Assembly (NCBI GenBank): GCA_040387375.1
Contig: JAZKDW010000015.1
Span: forward strand, 1 to 64,000
Origin: JAZKDW01 sp040387375
Lineage (GTDB): Bacteria > Pseudomonadota > Gammaproteobacteria > Burkholderiales > Burkholderiaceae_D
Direction of reading: 5' to 3'
Length of the DNA stretch: 64,000 bases
Shown here piece after piece: positions 8,088 to 15,543 of this stretch; the first letter of the stretch is position 1, and each line of letters begins with the position of its first letter. Position numbers and translations under genes: made by a program. Below the pieces are notes generated by a model. It was not told the origin of the DNA and did no database searches. It was given only the letters and a program-made list of their open reading frames with translations.

Positions 8088-8525
8088 TCAGCAGTTGCCT
8101 TTTTTTGCCTGGCCGGGTGGGCAATGACCGCCGCCTTTGCCGTGATGGCCCTCATCGCGGTGAAACTTGGCCTCGTGTTTTGCTTCTTTCCTGTCCCGCT
8201 TGGCCTGTTTTTTCGCTTCTTTCCAGCTGCCCTGGCGCAAGCGCCAGCCGTCATTGTCCTTGTACCATTCGCTGCGCTGATACTCCTGACCGGCGCGTGC
8301 ACGTACCCATGAACCCTGTTTCCAGTCATGGCGTTGCCCATTCCAGTTCCAGTATCCAGGCGCCCATACATAACCCCGCCGTGGCGCCGGAACGACTTCA
8401 TAACGCGGTGCGGGAGGCGCCTCATTGACGAAAATATTAACTTTTATCTGGGCAGTGGCGTGCAATGGGAGAACCATTGCCGTGCCAAGCACGATCATTG
8501 CTGCAGCGCTGATTAAACGTTTCAT
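8088..8525 (-). CDS. WXXGXW-repeat secreted protein
   Basis: Secreted protein of 145 residues with a clear signal peptide (MKRLISAAAMIVLGTAMVLP, cleavage near ATAQ). The mature part contains VWAPGYWNWNGQRHDWKQG, the PGYWxWxGxxHxWxxGxW pattern of the YXWGXW/WXXGXW repeat proteins found in many beta- and gammaproteobacteria, whose role is unknown. The C-terminal 55 residues are very rich in Lys, Arg, His and Glu (KEAKKQAKRDRKEAKHEAKF) and end in HCPPGQAKKGNC, with two Cys that could pair or bind metal. It is the last of a run of five small minus-strand envelope genes between 8088 and 11623. Confidence 0.75.
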   Translation of the reverse strand: MKRLISAAAMIVLGTAMVLPLHATAQIKVNIFVNEAPPAPRYEVVPAPRRGYVWAPGYWNWNGQRHDWKQGSWVRARAGQEYQRSEWYKDNDGWRLRQGSWKEAKKQAKRDRKEAKHEAKFHRDEGHHGKGGGHCPPGQAKKGNC

Positions 8526-8570
8526 GATGTTTCCTTTTAAAAGCCGTGATTCGGTGGTGAGCGGATCTGC

Positions 8571-9209
8571 TTATCCTTGTGCGGTCAATGCCCCGTTAAC
8601 AACCCTTACCCGGTCGCCAACCTGCCATGCGTTATTGACGGCACTCGGAAAAGTGCGGGCACTGCCATCCTGCATGCGGACACGTACTTCATAGGAGGTG
8701 GTCGAGCGCGTGCGTTTTTCAACTTCATTGCCAGCAAACCCGCCGCCGACCACACCGGCTACGGTCGCCAGGGTCTTGCCATTGCCACCGCCGACCTGGT
8801 TGCCCAGCAAGCCACCGACCACTGCACCAGCGGCGATACCGAGGCCGCTAGGCTGGGCTGCCTGCCGGATCGCATCGACGGATTCTACCGTGCCGCAGTT
8901 CTCACAAACAGACCGTGCTCTCGCCACTTGGGATGACGCCGCGGATCGCTCTGTGCGATCTTGCGACTGCTGGGGCGCACGCCTGGTTTCGGGCGCCGCG
9001 GCAACACGTGCCTTCGGCGGCGTTGGGACGGGCTCGCTCACTACAACAACCGGGGTGGCCGGGATGGTAGCCGCCGGCGCAACGGTACCGTGAGAATTCG
9101 GGAACAAGCCAGCCATCGCCGCGACGCCGACCAGACTGGCAATAATGACGGAGACGGCAGCGGCGCCGATTAACGGATGCATGCGTTTGGAAGAAGTGGT
9201 GTTTTCCAT
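8571..9209 (-). CDS. Glycine-zipper 2TM domain protein
   Basis: Protein of 212 residues with an N-terminal membrane anchor (IGAAAVSVIIASLVGVAAMA, residues about 14-33), a Pro/Ala/Val-rich spacer, and a glycine-zipper domain at about 118-165 (GLGIAAGAVVGGLLGNQVGG, then VAGVVGGGFAGNEVEKR). The same module is found in the rickettsial 17-kDa antigen and in SlyB-like proteins. The tail TSYEVRVRMQDGSARTFPSA with QVGDRVRVVNGAL is also typical. A CxxC (SVCENCGTVESV) just before the zipper is common in the betaproteobacterial versions. Because it lacks a lipobox it is probably an inner-membrane-anchored periplasmic protein. A candidate ECF-type promoter lies upstream at about 9343-9371. Confidence 0.8.
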   Translation of the reverse strand: MENTTSSKRMHPLIGAAAVSVIIASLVGVAAMAGLFPNSHGTVAPAATIPATPVVVVSEPVPTPPKARVAAAPETRRAPQQSQDRTERSAASSQVARARSVCENCGTVESVDAIRQAAQPSGLGIAAGAVVGGLLGNQVGGGNGKTLATVAGVVGGGFAGNEVEKRTRSTTSYEVRVRMQDGSARTFPSAVNNAWQVGDRVRVVNGALTAQG

Positions 9210-9342
9210 GATGGTTACCTTTTATTGTTATGTTTTCGGGCTGATCATTGTTTGCACCGACAAAAATGAATATCGGCATGACAGTCGCGTCGTGTTCAAT
9301 AACGCGCCAGGTCAATACATGTTTTCAAGTGACAGGGATCAG

Positions 9343-9406
9343 TGACGCAAAATGCGTATCTACAGGTTTACGCTGAATCACACCCGGCTTCCGTGCGCTA
9401 ACGAAC
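9343..9406 (-). promoter_or_regulatory. Candidate ECF-type promoter with upstream palindrome (copy A)
   Basis: On the minus strand GTAAACC (9371-9365) and CGTCA (9347-9343) are separated by 17 bases, resembling an ECF sigma -35/-10 pair. Upstream, at 9393-9406, is GTGCGCTAACGAAC, an imperfect inverted repeat. The whole block recurs at 10349-10411 with the same 21-base gap between palindrome and -35. It would drive the glycine-zipper gene about 135 bases downstream. Inference from conservation only. Confidence 0.35.
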
Positions 9407-9530
9407 ATAAGATCTTGCGCCCCACGGATAAAGATAAAAAACCTCCTGATGACAACACATTCCGCGTCGATGCCACCAAGAGCCAGCACGGTTTCCATAC
9501 TGAAAACCGTGCTGCAAGGACTACCGGTTC

Positions 9531-10142
9531 TTAACGACGGTTATTGCCACGGACACGATCGTTGGCCATCATTCTTTCGACATCCTTGTTCAACACCGCT
9601 AACAGATTTTGCAATTGGCGGCGCTCATTTCGCGTGACAACACCATCCGACTTGAACCGGCTTTCACGACGCTCGATATCACGCTCGCGCTGGAACAGCC
9701 TTCTGGCTTCGCCGCGGGTGATGTGGCCGGAATCAACGCCTTGTTCAATACGTGCATGAATCCGGTCTGCGCGATTATCGATGCCGGGCGTGTTAGTCGC
9801 CTGAGCGGTAGCGACGCGCGGATTTGACATCTTGCGCTCGACTTCGGCACGCATGTCGTCCAGGTCTTGCCGCAACTGCTGGCGTTCCTGCGGTGTGGCG
9901 CTGCCGTCACGTTTGATGCGGGATTCGCGCATCTGAATTTCACGTTCACGCTGGTAAAGTACTTGCGCTTCTTGCTGCGTAATGTGGCCGGAAGCGATAC
10001 CCTGCTGGATCCGCGCATGGATATTGTCCTGCGCGCGGTCGACGCCTGGTGTGTTCGTGTTCTGGGCGATTGCCGGCGCGATGCCGATACCGGCAAACAA
10101 TGCGGATGCTACAAAAGATAATGCGATCGATTTTGTCTTCAT
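9531..10142 (-). CDS. Secreted two-repeat protein, duplicated gene copy A
   Basis: Secreted protein of 203 residues with a signal peptide ending IAPAIAQ. The mature protein is two copies of a module of about 80 residues: NTPGVDRAQDNIHARIQQGI with SGHITQQEAQVLYQRERE, then NTPGIDNRADRIHARIEQGV with SGHITRGEARRLFQRERD. Each module ends in an R/E-rich coiled-coil-like helix (QERQQLRQDLDDMRAEVERK). I do not know a described function; the pattern resembles small periplasmic stress proteins with EF-hand-like or helical repeats. It is about 85-90% identical to its neighbour at 10515-11129. An 11-bp hairpin (9484-9494 / 9504-9514) follows the stop. Confidence 0.75.
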   Translation of the reverse strand: MKTKSIALSFVASALFAGIGIAPAIAQNTNTPGVDRAQDNIHARIQQGIASGHITQQEAQVLYQREREIQMRESRIKRDGSATPQERQQLRQDLDDMRAEVERKMSNPRVATAQATNTPGIDNRADRIHARIEQGVDSGHITRGEARRLFQRERDIERRESRFKSDGVVTRNERRQLQNLLAVLNKDVERMMANDRVRGNNRR

Positions 10143-10348
10143 GATTTTTCTTCCTTCTCTTTTAGGGCGCCGCCCCTGAATCTGCCAAGGCCGCGCCGGG
10201 ATAAACCGAGCCGCGAGTAGCTACTTCTGGATGCTGAATCGGGGCCAGGCTTGTTTATTGATCAAACTGCGATAACCGCTTCTTGCCGAACCATCAGTTG
10301 CTTGAGCAGGCAGCGGCAATATGCTGTTGTCATGTGTGCACGGATCAG

Positions 10349-10411
10349 TGACGCAAAATCCATATCTACGGTTTACGCCGAAACGCATGCGATTTCTGTT
10401 CGCTAACGAAC
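10349..10411 (-). promoter_or_regulatory. Candidate ECF-type promoter with upstream palindrome (copy B)
   Basis: Minus-strand GTAAACC (10376-10370) and CGTCA (10353-10349) are 16 bases apart; GTTCGCTAACGAAC, a 5+4+5 inverted repeat, lies at 10398-10411. The arrangement is the same as at 9343-9406. It would drive copy A of the repeat-protein gene, about 200 bases downstream. The palindrome may be an activator or repressor site. Confidence 0.35.
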
Positions 10412-10441
10412 ATAAGATCTCGTGCCGGTCATGAAAGGGAA

Positions 10442-10490
10442 AAAAAAGCCTCCTGAAGACAACAATGACTGCGTTGATGCCGACAGGAGG
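10442..10490 (-). terminator. Terminator of repeat-protein gene copy B
   Basis: Read on the minus strand, CCTCCTG (10490-10484) and CAGGAGG (10456-10450) form a stem around a 27-base loop, followed by C and an uninterrupted T-run (A-run at 10441-10448 on the plus strand). It begins 24 bases behind the stop codon. Copy A keeps the A-run and one stem arm but has lost the other. Confidence 0.55.
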
Positions 10491-10514
10491 TATTAACCGG
10501 GAAACGTCCTGCGC

Positions 10515-11129
10515 TTAACGCCTGTAGTTATCGCCACGGACGCGATCATTGGCCATCATTCTTTCGACATCATCCTGCAAGAGCGTCAATTGATCCCGCA
10601 GCTGGCGGCGCTCATCTCGCGTGACGACGCCATCCGACTTGAAGCGGCGTTCACGACGCTCGATCTCACGCTCGCGCTGGAACAGCCTTCTGGCTTCACC
10701 GCGGGTAATGTGGCCGGAATCGATGCCTTGTTCAATTCGGGCATGTATCTGGTCTGCACGATTGTCGATGCCGGGCGTGTTGGTCCCCTGACCGCCCGCT
10801 ACACGAGGATTTGACATCTTGCGCTCAACCTCGGCACGCATGTCTTCCAGGTCTTGCCTTAACTGCTGGCGTTCCTGTGGTGTAGCGCTGCCGTCACGCT
10901 TGATGCGCATTTCCCGCATCTGAATTTCACGCTCACGCTGGTAGAGAACTTGCGCTTCCTGCTGCGTAATGTGGCCTGAAGCGATACCCTGCTGGATCCG
11001 CGCATGGATATTGTCCTGCGCACGGTCGATGCCTGGTGTGTTCGTGTGCTGGGCGATTGCCGGAGCGATGCCGATACCGGCAAACAGCGCGGATGCTACA
11101 AAAGATAATGCGATCGATTTTGTCTTCAT
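10515..11129 (-). CDS. Secreted two-repeat protein, duplicated gene copy B
   Basis: Paralogue of the gene at 9531-10142, 204 residues, with an identical signal peptide (MKTKSIALSFVASALFAGIG) and the same two tandem modules of about 80 residues (TPGIDRAQDNIHARIQQGIA and TPGIDNRADQIHARIEQGID). Differences cluster in the second module and the tail (RRQLRDQLTLLQDDVERMMA versus RRQLQNLLAVLNKDVERMMA). The longer frame from 11210 is not preferred: the start at 11129 has AAGGAAG upstream and opens directly into the signal peptide. Probably exported to the periplasm; function unknown. Confidence 0.75.
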   Translation of the reverse strand: MKTKSIALSFVASALFAGIGIAPAIAQHTNTPGIDRAQDNIHARIQQGIASGHITQQEAQVLYQREREIQMREMRIKRDGSATPQERQQLRQDLEDMRAEVERKMSNPRVAGGQGTNTPGIDNRADQIHARIEQGIDSGHITRGEARRLFQREREIERRERRFKSDGVVTRDERRQLRDQLTLLQDDVERMMANDRVRGDNYRR

Positions 11130-11302
11130 GATTTTTCTTCCTTCTCTCAGGGCGCGCCTCCTGAACCTGCCAGGGGCGTGCGGGGACAGACCGACCCGAA
11201 CACAGCACATGCTGGTTGCTGGCCCGGGGCGGGCTTGTTTTTAAAAAACGCGATAACGGTTTAATGCAATTACATTTGCGGCATCAGGACCTGCCTGGGC
11301 CG

Positions 11303-11623
11303 TTAATAACGATAGGGATTATTCGGGCGGCTATCGTAGCGATTTGGCACACCATCACCATCACGATCGCGGCCACCGCGATAACCGTGACGATGACGCC
11401 AGTGACCACGATGGCGATCGCCGCGATACTCCCGTTCCATGTAATATGGTTGAGGCTGGTAGTAGATGGGCGCCGGTTGTACATAGATCGGCGGCGGCGG
11501 CAGATAGATACCTGGCAAGCCGATCCGGACATCGACATCGGTACGTGCCATCGCCGGCGTCATCGCCAGCATCATGGTGGCTCCTGCTAATATTCCGGCT
11601 ACAACCTTGAGGCGCTTGTTCAT
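11303..11623 (-). CDS. Small secreted Pro/Tyr- and Arg/His-rich protein with a DxDxDG motif
   Basis: Exported protein of 106 residues: signal peptide MNKRLKVVAGILAGATMMLA with cleavage near PAMA, a central Pro/Tyr-rich segment (YLPPPPIYVQPAPIYYQPQP), an Arg/His-rich segment, and a C-terminal DRDGDGVPNRYD, the calcium-binding loop signature of thrombospondin type-3 repeats. Proteins with this layout are frequent in Burkholderiales and have no assigned function. AAGGAGAACAAAG precedes the ATG. It is the first of the small envelope genes that run from 11623 down to 8088. Confidence 0.68.
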   Translation of the reverse strand: MNKRLKVVAGILAGATMMLAMTPAMARTDVDVRIGLPGIYLPPPPIYVQPAPIYYQPQPYYMEREYRGDRHRGHWRHRHGYRGGRDRDGDGVPNRYDSRPNNPYRY

Positions 11624-11698
11624 CTTTGTTCTCCTTGGATAATGACTCTATTAAATACCAGGGAGGGAAGTGTGAATAGAATGAAAAGGTAAGGAGTG

Positions 11699-13171
11699 TT
11701 ACGAAATGTTTCCGGGATGCCAGGGGCGAGAGATGGCCAATCCGGGCTGATCGGCCGCGCGATGCACCAGATCGCCCAGCGTGCGCACGGCGTTTTCAAT
11801 CTCGGCCGTCCACGCATTGCCGCAATTGAGCCTGATGTAGTTGCCGAGTTTTCCGGATGCGGAAAACAGCGGCCCCGGCATGATCGCAATGCCTTCCCTG
11901 ATCGCGCTCTGATGCAGCGTCAATGCATCGACCTCCTCCGGCATCTGGATCCACAGTACAAACCCGCCCTGCGGTTCGGAGAGTGAACAGGCAGACGGAA
12001 ACGAAGCGGATACCACATCGGACATTTGCGCGATCCGTTGTGCCAGCACGCGCCGCATCTTGCGGATCTGGTTGTCGTAGCTGCTGCCGCTGAGGAATTC
12101 GGCCAGCACGGCCTGGAAAAAATGGCCGGTGGCGCCGCTGGTAACCGTCTTCAGAAAAGCCACCTCTTGCGCATACTTGCCGGCCACGACATATCCGACG
12201 CGCGCGGCCGGGGTGATTGCCTTCGAAAACGAAGAACACAACAGCACATGGCCGGTGCTGTCATGGGCCTTGACCGGCCACGGCCGGTCAGCGCTGAAAC
12301 ACAGATCGCCATATATATCGTCTTCGATCATCGGCACATCATGGCGGGCGAGCAGCGCCGCCAGCCGCTTCTTGTGATCGTCGGGCATGATGCAGCCGAG
12401 CGGATTATTCGCATTCGGAATGAACAGGCAAGCCTGCACCAGGCCTTCGCGCAGCGCCAGTTCCAGCGCTTCCAGCGAGAGGCCCGTTTTCGGATCGGTC
12501 GGTATTTCCAGCGCCTTCATTCCGAGGCTCTCGATCAATTGCAGCAAGACGAAATAGGTCGACGATTCAATCGCAATCGTGTCGCCGGGTTTTGCCACCG
12601 CACGCAGGCACAGGTTGATGGCCTCGGTGCACGAGCTGGTGATGACGATTTCTTCCGGATCGAGCCGGCCCCAGTCGAGCGCCCTGCGGCACACCTGGCG
12701 GACAAAATCCGGCTCATTCGTTTCAGTGCAACTGACCCTGGCAAGCAGCCCCGGATCGCGCCTGGATACCGAGCTGACCACACGCTGGATGCGTTTTATC
12801 GGCAGCAGTTCATCCGGCGGCCAGGCCGATCCGAGCGCAATCACACCGGGCACTTCATTGGTTTTCAGTACCCGCATCAACAGATTATTGATGCCGACAT
12901 ATCCCGGCTCCTTCAAAGGCCCGGCATCATTGGCGGCGGCCAGCATGCGCGGACGATGACGCACATAAAATCCGGCCTGCGGCCTGGCATCGATCAAACC
13001 GCGGTCCTCGAGCAGCCGCAGGGCCTGCATGACAGTGCTGAGCGACAGGCGTTTTTGCTGCGCCAGATGGCGGATCGACGGCAAGCGGTCTCCCGGCGCA
13101 AAAACGCGGCTGGTGATCAACGCACCCAGCTCATTGGCCAGGCTCTCGTACAGGTTCAGGTTGGATGACAT
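11699..13171 (-). CDS. MocR/PdxR-type regulator (GntR HTH fused to aminotransferase fold)
   Basis: Regulator of 490 residues. An N-terminal GntR winged helix (residues 5-75; SRVFAPGDRLPSIRHLAQQK, LSLSTVMQALRLLEDRGLID) is joined to a fold-type I aminotransferase domain (about 110-485). The PLP lysine should be in CSSFSKAITPAARVGYVVAG. MocR proteins bind PLP and often regulate a divergent neighbour; here the divergent gene is the DUF2917 gene. The start at 13171 (MSSNLNLYESLANELG) fits the family; a frame open to 13270 would add 33 residues over the presumed control region. A pair of 12-bp direct repeats lies in the shared intergenic space. Confidence 0.88.
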   Translation of the reverse strand: MSSNLNLYESLANELGALITSRVFAPGDRLPSIRHLAQQKRLSLSTVMQALRLLEDRGLIDARPQAGFYVRHRPRMLAAANDAGPLKEPGYVGINNLLMRVLKTNEVPGVIALGSAWPPDELLPIKRIQRVVSSVSRRDPGLLARVSCTETNEPDFVRQVCRRALDWGRLDPEEIVITSSCTEAINLCLRAVAKPGDTIAIESSTYFVLLQLIESLGMKALEIPTDPKTGLSLEALELALREGLVQACLFIPNANNPLGCIMPDDHKKRLAALLARHDVPMIEDDIYGDLCFSADRPWPVKAHDSTGHVLLCSSFSKAITPAARVGYVVAGKYAQEVAFLKTVTSGATGHFFQAVLAEFLSGSSYDNQIRKMRRVLAQRIAQMSDVVSASFPSACSLSEPQGGFVLWIQMPEEVDALTLHQSAIREGIAIMPGPLFSASGKLGNYIRLNCGNAWTAEIENAVRTLGDLVHRAADQPGLAISRPWHPGNIS

Positions 13172-13236
13172 CTGACGATTCTGGCGCGATCGATGCGCGC
13201 CGGCAAGGATACAGTGAGGTGAATTTTTGACCAGTA

Positions 13237-13265
13237 CAGTGTAATGGAATGGCCACTGTAATGGA
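13237..13265. promoter_or_regulatory. Direct repeats, candidate MocR operator
   Basis: CAGTGTAATGGA (13237-13248) and CACTGTAATGGA (13254-13265) differ at one position and are 17 bp apart start to start. They lie between the divergent MocR and DUF2917 genes. MocR-type regulators such as GabR and PdxR bind direct repeats, so this is the natural candidate operator. Confidence 0.5.
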
Positions 13266-13360
13266 TACAATTCCGATTTATTGCCTCTGTTACGGCGTGT
13301 GCTTAATCCGTACCCTGATCCTGTGTCTGCAATTAACAGGAAACAGGAAGGAGCAACGCC

Positions 13361-13852
13361 ATGGAACCCGGATTAATATCCGCAACAACAAGCCACTTTG
13401 TGTACGAGCTGGCCGAAGATTATCCGTTGCGGCTGGTACGCGCCCGCGGCCGGCGCATTGTGTGCATCTCCGGCATCGTGTGGGTTTCCGCCTGTAACGA
13501 GCTGGCCGATTTCACGCTTTATCCGGGTGATGAATTGATCGTGCCGAATGACGGCCTGACACTGGTGGAGGCGGTCGGACACTGTCAGGTGATGGTGAGC
13601 CGGCCGCAGTCCCTGCTCGCGGCATGGCAAAACACGTTCAAGCCCGTGGCAGCGGCCCTCTCTGCAATGCGGGCTCGGCTGCGAACAGCTCCGCGATCCA
13701 TTCAACAAAAGCCCGCACCTTGGCCGACAGGTGCCGGTTCTGCGGATACACCACGTGCAGCGGAAGCGGATCGATGCACCAGTCCTCCAGCAGCAATTCA
13801 AGCCGGCCCGCTTGCAGATGCTGCGGCAGCTGGAAGGACGGCAGCTGCATGA
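13361..13852 (+). CDS. DUF2917 protein with C-terminal extension overlapping a convergent gene
   Basis: Protein of 163 residues. Residues about 20-85 (YPLRLVRARGRRIVCISGIV, ELADFTLYPGDELIVPNDGL) match DUF2917, a small beta-rich domain of unknown function common in Burkholderiales. The start has AAGGAG eight bases upstream. From about residue 93 the reading frame enters the 3' end of the convergent LysR gene and runs 215 bases antisense to it; the encoded tail is Ala/Pro-rich and looks non-native. The extension probably arose because the original stop was lost or the LysR gene was placed close behind. It is divergent from the MocR gene, its probable regulator. Confidence 0.68.
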   Translation: MEPGLISATTSHFVYELAEDYPLRLVRARGRRIVCISGIVWVSACNELADFTLYPGDELIVPNDGLTLVEAVGHCQVMVSRPQSLLAAWQNTFKPVAAALSAMRARLRTAPRSIQQKPAPWPTGAGSADTPRAAEADRCTSPPAAIQAGPLADAAAAGRTAAA

Positions 13853-14567
13853 TGCCGAGGCCCGACAAACCCGCCGCGATGTACGCGTCGGAATTGTTGA
13901 CGGCGAAGCGGCCCGCCAGCGCCAGCTGGATTCGCTCGCCGTCCCTGGCAAAATCCCAGTCGACGATATTGCCGGTCTTGGCTGAAAAATAATTGATGCA
14001 TTGATGCCGTGCGAGCTCCTCCGGATGCGCCGGACGGCCATGGCGCTCGAGATAAGACGGCGCGGCACAGGTTGAAAAATACAGCGCGCCGACCCGGCGC
14101 GCAATCAGCGTCGAATTGGCCAGCTCACCACCACGCACCGCACAATCAATCCCTTCTTCAATCAGGTCAACCGGACGGTCACCACATCCCATCTCCACCG
14201 TGATGCCGGGATAACGCTCGAAAAACAGCGGCAGCGCCGGAATGATGACCTGCAGTCCAAGTCCGGTCGGCACGTCCACACGCAGCCTGCCGCTCGGGCT
14301 GCGGCGGGTAGTGGACAGGGATTCTTCCGCATCGCGAACGTCGCCGAGGATACGCAGGCAGCGCTCATAGTAGGCCGCGCCGTCCGCGGTGACACTGACC
14401 TGGCGGGTGGTGCGGTTGAGCAGCTTGACCGCAAGGTGTGATTCCAGGCTCTGGATCAGCGTCGATACCGTGGCCTTGGGCAGATGCAGATGTTCGGCCG
14501 CCCGCGTGAAACCGCCGGAGTCGACCACCTGGATAAACACTTCCATCGCCTGCAATTTATTCATCAT
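13638..14567 (-). CDS. LysR-family regulator (DmlR/PP2226-like)
   Basis: Regulator of 309 residues. Helix-turn-helix at 1-60 (MNKLQAMEVFIQVVDSGGFT, AAEHLHLPKATVSTLIQSLE), then RTTRQVSVTADG and the effector domain. The layout belongs to the large DmlR/YafC-type group. It is divergent from the alpha/beta-hydrolase/OYE pair and shares an 81-base control region with it, so it is the probable regulator of those genes. Reactive electrophiles or quinones are plausible signals given the OYE, but this is inference. Its 3' end overlaps the DUF2917 frame. Confidence 0.88.
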   Translation of the reverse strand: MMNKLQAMEVFIQVVDSGGFTRAAEHLHLPKATVSTLIQSLESHLAVKLLNRTTRQVSVTADGAAYYERCLRILGDVRDAEESLSTTRRSPSGRLRVDVPTGLGLQVIIPALPLFFERYPGITVEMGCGDRPVDLIEEGIDCAVRGGELANSTLIARRVGALYFSTCAAPSYLERHGRPAHPEELARHQCINYFSAKTGNIVDWDFARDGERIQLALAGRFAVNNSDAYIAAGLSGLGIMQLPSFQLPQHLQAGRLELLLEDWCIDPLPLHVVYPQNRHLSAKVRAFVEWIAELFAAEPALQRGPLPRA

Positions 14568-14574
14568 CTCTCAT

Positions 14575-14592
14575 TGTTCATGCAACTGAACA
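14575..14592. promoter_or_regulatory. Palindrome, candidate LysR box
   Basis: TGTTCA (14575-14580) and TGAACA (14587-14592) form a perfect 6-bp inverted repeat around 6 bases, matching the T-N11-A form of LysR sites. It begins 8 bases upstream of the LysR start codon and 57 bases before the hydrolase start. Confidence 0.5.
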
Positions 14593-14648
14593 GTCAATTC
14601 ATATTCAGCCAGTTTATCCGAATAACGAACACAGTTATATTGAACCTC

Positions 14649-15491
14649 ATGCAAATTCCTTCCAACCCGGCAAAATTCATGAGCGACCGCAAAACACTGG
14701 TAATGCGCCCTCTGGCCTTGCCCGGCGCGCAGGGCGAACTTGCGGCACGCCTGTATTCGCTGCCGTCGGACCAGGCTGCAAATGGATTGATCGTCTTTTT
14801 TCACCAGGGCGGGTTTGTCGGCGGCTGCCTGGAAGACGCCGATAAATTCGTGCGGGGGCTGGCGCTTTGCAGCGGGCTGCCGGTGCTGGCGGCGACTTAT
14901 ACGTTGGCCGGCCAGCGGCCCTTTCCGGCCGCGGTCGAGGATGCCTATTCCGTGTTGTGCTGGGCGCTCGCCAATCATGCGGCGCTTGGCTGGAACGGCG
15001 CGCGCCTGATTGCCGCAGGCATTGAAGCCGGCGGCAACCTGGCTGCTGTCTCGGCGCTGGTCGCCCGCGATCGCAGCGGCCCCGCACTGGCGGCGCAGAT
15101 CCTGATCATGCCGATGCTTGATCCCGGGCTGAGCACCGGTTCCATGCGTTTGCTGTCAGCCAGCGTCGCCGATGCATGTGCGGCCGGCTATCGGGGATAT
15201 CTGCCGCGCGTTGCCGACCGCATGCATCCGTATGCATCGCCGCTGCAATCGAGCCGGCTGAAAGGCTTGCCGCCGGCACTGATTCTGTCGGCCGAAGACG
15301 ATCCGCTGCGCGACGAAGCGGAACAATATGGCACCAAGCTGATCGCCGCCGGCATCAGCACGCTGGTCAGGCGCCTGCCGCCGCACCCCCTTCAGGAAGG
15401 GACGGCACGCTGCGACTACGCACGGGAAGCTGGCGCGCTGAATGAAATTGCCGCCTTCATAAGCGCACAGGGCATGCCGCACCCCCGCTAA
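14649..15491 (+). CDS. Alpha/beta-hydrolase (HSL type) lacking the catalytic serine
   Basis: Protein of about 280 residues with the hormone-sensitive-lipase layout, but with altered catalytic motifs. The oxyanion motif HGGG is HQGG (residues 52-55). The nucleophile elbow GDSAGG is GIEAGG (124-129), placing Glu126 where Ser should be. The acid (AEDDPLRDEAEQYG) is kept. The final His motif reads PPHPLQEG instead of the usual HGF. It is therefore a probable pseudo-hydrolase, or an enzyme with a different chemistry. It precedes the OYE gene by 52 bases in the same direction. A second ATG at 14679 (MSDRKTL) is also possible; neither has a strong ribosome-binding site. Confidence 0.75.
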   Translation: MQIPSNPAKFMSDRKTLVMRPLALPGAQGELAARLYSLPSDQAANGLIVFFHQGGFVGGCLEDADKFVRGLALCSGLPVLAATYTLAGQRPFPAAVEDAYSVLCWALANHAALGWNGARLIAAGIEAGGNLAAVSALVARDRSGPALAAQILIMPMLDPGLSTGSMRLLSASVADACAAGYRGYLPRVADRMHPYASPLQSSRLKGLPPALILSAEDDPLRDEAEQYGTKLIAAGISTLVRRLPPHPLQEGTARCDYAREAGALNEIAAFISAQGMPHPR

Positions 15492-15543
15492 CAAAAGCAA
15501 CAACTTCAACATTCAACCGGCATCACTTTTTCAAAGGAAAATC

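Larger units (their letters stand above)
9337..10280. repeat. Tandem duplication, copy A
   Basis: A segment of about 0.94 kb that is duplicated directly at 10342-11260. It contains one complete repeat-protein gene, its 5' leader and about 190 bases of 3' flank. The similarity is high within the gene and continues in the flanks (GGATCAGTGACGCAAAAT, CTAACGAACATAAGATCT), so the unit was copied as a block. Divergence between the copies shows that the event is not recent. Confidence 0.8.
10342..11260. repeat. Tandem duplication, copy B
   Basis: Second unit of the direct duplication that starts at 9337. It carries the second repeat-protein gene (10515-11129), the same leader ending GAAGGAAGAAAAATC before the ATG, and the same 3' flank. 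The two units are separated by about 60 unrelated bases (10281-10341). Confidence 0.8.

Noticed and set aside
12026..13168. Plus-strand frame of 380 codons
   Set aside because: Exactly antisense to the MocR gene; product rich in Arg/His/Gln with no domain. A shadow of a GC-rich gene.
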